From: Candidatus Nitrosopumilus sp.
GTDB lineage: Archaea > Thermoproteota > Nitrososphaeria > Nitrososphaerales > Nitrosopumilaceae
Assembly: GCA_029880665.1 (NCBI GenBank)
Contig: JAOUNZ010000010.1
Location: 1 to 13,982, forward strand
Length of the DNA: 13,982 nucleotides
Direction of reading: 5' to 3'
Shown here in pieces: positions 12,894 to 13,982 of this stretch. A model generated the notes under the pieces. The model searched no databases and was not told the origin of the DNA. It was given only the letters and a program-made list of their open reading frames with translations. Within the stretch, counting starts at the first letter, position 1, and each line of letters begins with the position of its first letter. Position numbers and translations under genes: made by a program.

Positions 12894-13982
12894 AAATTGA
12901 TGTTTCCATGCTTCCTAGGCAGTTGTTTTTCTCTTTTGTTTGCAAGCATTTCTAATGCTTTAATCAACATAGGTCTGGTCTCAGAAGGATCAATGACATT
13001 ATCAACGGTTCCATGAGAGGCAGCAACATACGGATTTTCAAATTTTTCTGCAAATTCATTGATCAATTGTTTTTTAAGATTCTCAGGATCTTTTGCCTCA
13101 TCAAGATCTTTCCTATACATTATTTTTACAGCTGCTTCTCCACCTAAAACAGCGCATCGCGCAGTTGGCCATGCATAATTAATATCAGTTCTGAGATTTT
13201 TACTTCCCATTGCAATATAAGCGCCGCCATACGCTTTGCCAATAACTAATGTAATTCTTGGAACGGTAGCTTCACAATATGCATACAGCAGTTTACTACC
13301 ATGCCTAATAATTCCATTATGTTCTTGATTAGAACCTGGCATGTATCCAGGGGTATCTACTAGAGTGATAAGAGGGATGTTAAATGCATCACAGAATCTT
13401 ATGAAACGTGCTGCTTTGTTTGAAGAATCAATATCAAGTGCGCCTGCAAGATGAATGGGTTGATTGGCCACAATTCCTACAACTTTACCATTCATTCTTC
13501 CATAACCTACTATAATGTTCGGAGCAAATAATTCATGTACTTCAAAGAATTCATGATTATCAACAATTGAATTAATAATTTCTTTCATATCATAAGGTTG
13601 TAAAGGGTTTTCTGGAATGATGTTGATCAGGTTATGATCCAATCTATTTGGATCATCGCCAGTGGCAGTTTTTGGCGGCTCTTCAGTATTGTTTTGAGGG
13701 AGATAAGAAATTAATTTTTTGATGTAATCCATGCATTCGTATTCATTTTGTGCAACAAAATGTGCAACACCACTTTTTGAACCATGTGTCATTGCGCCTC
13801 CAAGATCATCAAATGATATTTCTTCGCCCAATACAGTTTTCACTACATCGGGACCTGTTACAAACATGGTTCCTATTTTTTCTACCATAATTACAAAGTC
13901 AGTCATTGCAGGTGAATATACAGAACCTCCAGCTGAAGGACCAATACTTGCAGTAATTTGTGGAATTACCCCAGAAGCTAAT
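12890..13982 (-). CDS. pccB: Carboxyltransferase subunit of acetyl-/propionyl-CoA carboxylase, N-terminus cut off
   Basis: Transfers the carboxyl group from biotin to acetyl-CoA or propionyl-CoA. The frame is open to the window edge (first complete codon at 13979-13981), giving 363 residues, about 70 percent of a typical 510-520-residue protein; the start and promoter lie outside. The N-terminal crotonase-like half ends with GPSAGGSVYSPAMTDF, which has the glycine pair that forms an oxyanion hole. The C-terminal half has FCDAFNIPLITLVDTPGYMPG, HNGIIRHGSKLLYAY, GKAYGGAYIAMGSK and AWPTARCAVLGGEAAV, where bacterial PccB usually reads AVMGAEGAV. Archaea lack bacterial-type fatty acid synthesis, so with accC and accB downstream a role in the 3-hydroxypropionate/4-hydroxybutyrate cycle is likely. 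An internal ATG at 13906 is not the start. Confidence 0.95.
   Translation of the reverse strand, partial: LASGVIPQITASIGPSAGGSVYSPAMTDFVIMVEKIGTMFVTGPDVVKTVLGEEISFDDLGGAMTHGSKSGVAHFVAQNEYECMDYIKKLISYLPQNNTEEPPKTATGDDPNRLDHNLINIIPENPLQPYDMKEIINSIVDNHEFFEVHELFAPNIIVGYGRMNGKVVGIVANQPIHLAGALDIDSSNKAARFIRFCDAFNIPLITLVDTPGYMPGSNQEHNGIIRHGSKLLYAYCEATVPRITLVIGKAYGGAYIAMGSKNLRTDINYAWPTARCAVLGGEAAVKIMYRKDLDEAKDPENLKKQLINEFAEKFENPYVAASHGTVDNVIDPSETRPMLIKALEMLANKREKQLPRKHGNINL

Noticed and set aside
12890..13906. Complete 338-residue carboxyltransferase starting at the ATG at 13906
   Set aside because: The frame stays open to the window edge and the upstream residues (ASGVIPQITATIGPSAGGSVYSP) are a conserved part of the family.
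12890..13982. Biotin-dependent decarboxylase (methylmalonyl- or glutaconyl-CoA type)
   Set aside because: A biotin carboxylase gene follows directly, which decarboxylases do not need, and no membrane decarboxylase beta subunit is seen.
1..13982. CRISPR array, insertion sequence, integrase, attachment site or origin
   Set aside because: No spaced direct repeats, transposase or integrase motifs, terminal inverted repeats or origin-like repeats were seen; the coding density leaves no room for them.

Overview
The window looks like a piece of a low-GC ammonia-oxidising archaeon chromosome (Nitrososphaerota/Thaumarchaeota, most likely the Nitrosopumilus/Nitrosarchaeum side). The evidence is a separate-subunit archaeal acetyl-/propionyl-CoA carboxylase, an 11-gene complex I cluster in the order A-B-C-D-H-I-J-K-M-L-N without NuoE/F/G, archaeal TATA boxes about 25 nt upstream of start codons, and AT-rich coding sequence. 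The assignment rests on gene content and order recognised by eye, not on a database search.

Layout, left to right. Bases 1-10286 hold the complex I operon, read on the minus strand: nuoN (C-terminal end cut by the window), nuoL, nuoM, nuoK, nuoJ, nuoI, nuoH, nuoD, nuoC, nuoB and nuoA at the promoter-proximal end. Genes are packed with gaps of 0-12 bp or overlaps; the one exception is a 40-bp gap between nuoA and nuoB. Bases 10287-10398 are a divergent promoter region. Bases 10399-10863 encode a small peroxiredoxin, the only plus-strand gene. After a 13-bp convergent gap, bases 10877-13982 hold a minus-strand carboxylase operon in transcription order carboxyltransferase (5' end outside the window), biotin carboxylase, biotin carrier protein.

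How the genes fit together. The eleven Nuo proteins form the membrane arm (A, H, J, K, L, M, N) and the connecting Q-module (B, C, D, I) of a proton-pumping quinone oxidoreductase. With no NADH-oxidising module here, the electron partner is not visible; ferredoxin or another soluble carrier, or reverse electron flow from quinol to make low-potential reductant, are inferences. The carboxylase is expected to act on both acetyl-CoA and propionyl-CoA in the 3-hydroxypropionate/4-hydroxybutyrate carbon fixation cycle. The segment therefore puts energy/reductant machinery beside carbon-fixation machinery, with a peroxide-scavenging enzyme between them.

Nothing here is a mobile element, CRISPR array, RNA gene or clearly new system. 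The points worth a second look are residue-level departures from canonical complex I (quinone pocket of NuoD, FDxE motif of NuoA, TM8 lysine of NuoM, extra segments in NuoH and NuoM), an off-consensus peroxiredoxin motif, and the start-codon and promoter arrangement. No stretch over 300 bases lacks a gene.
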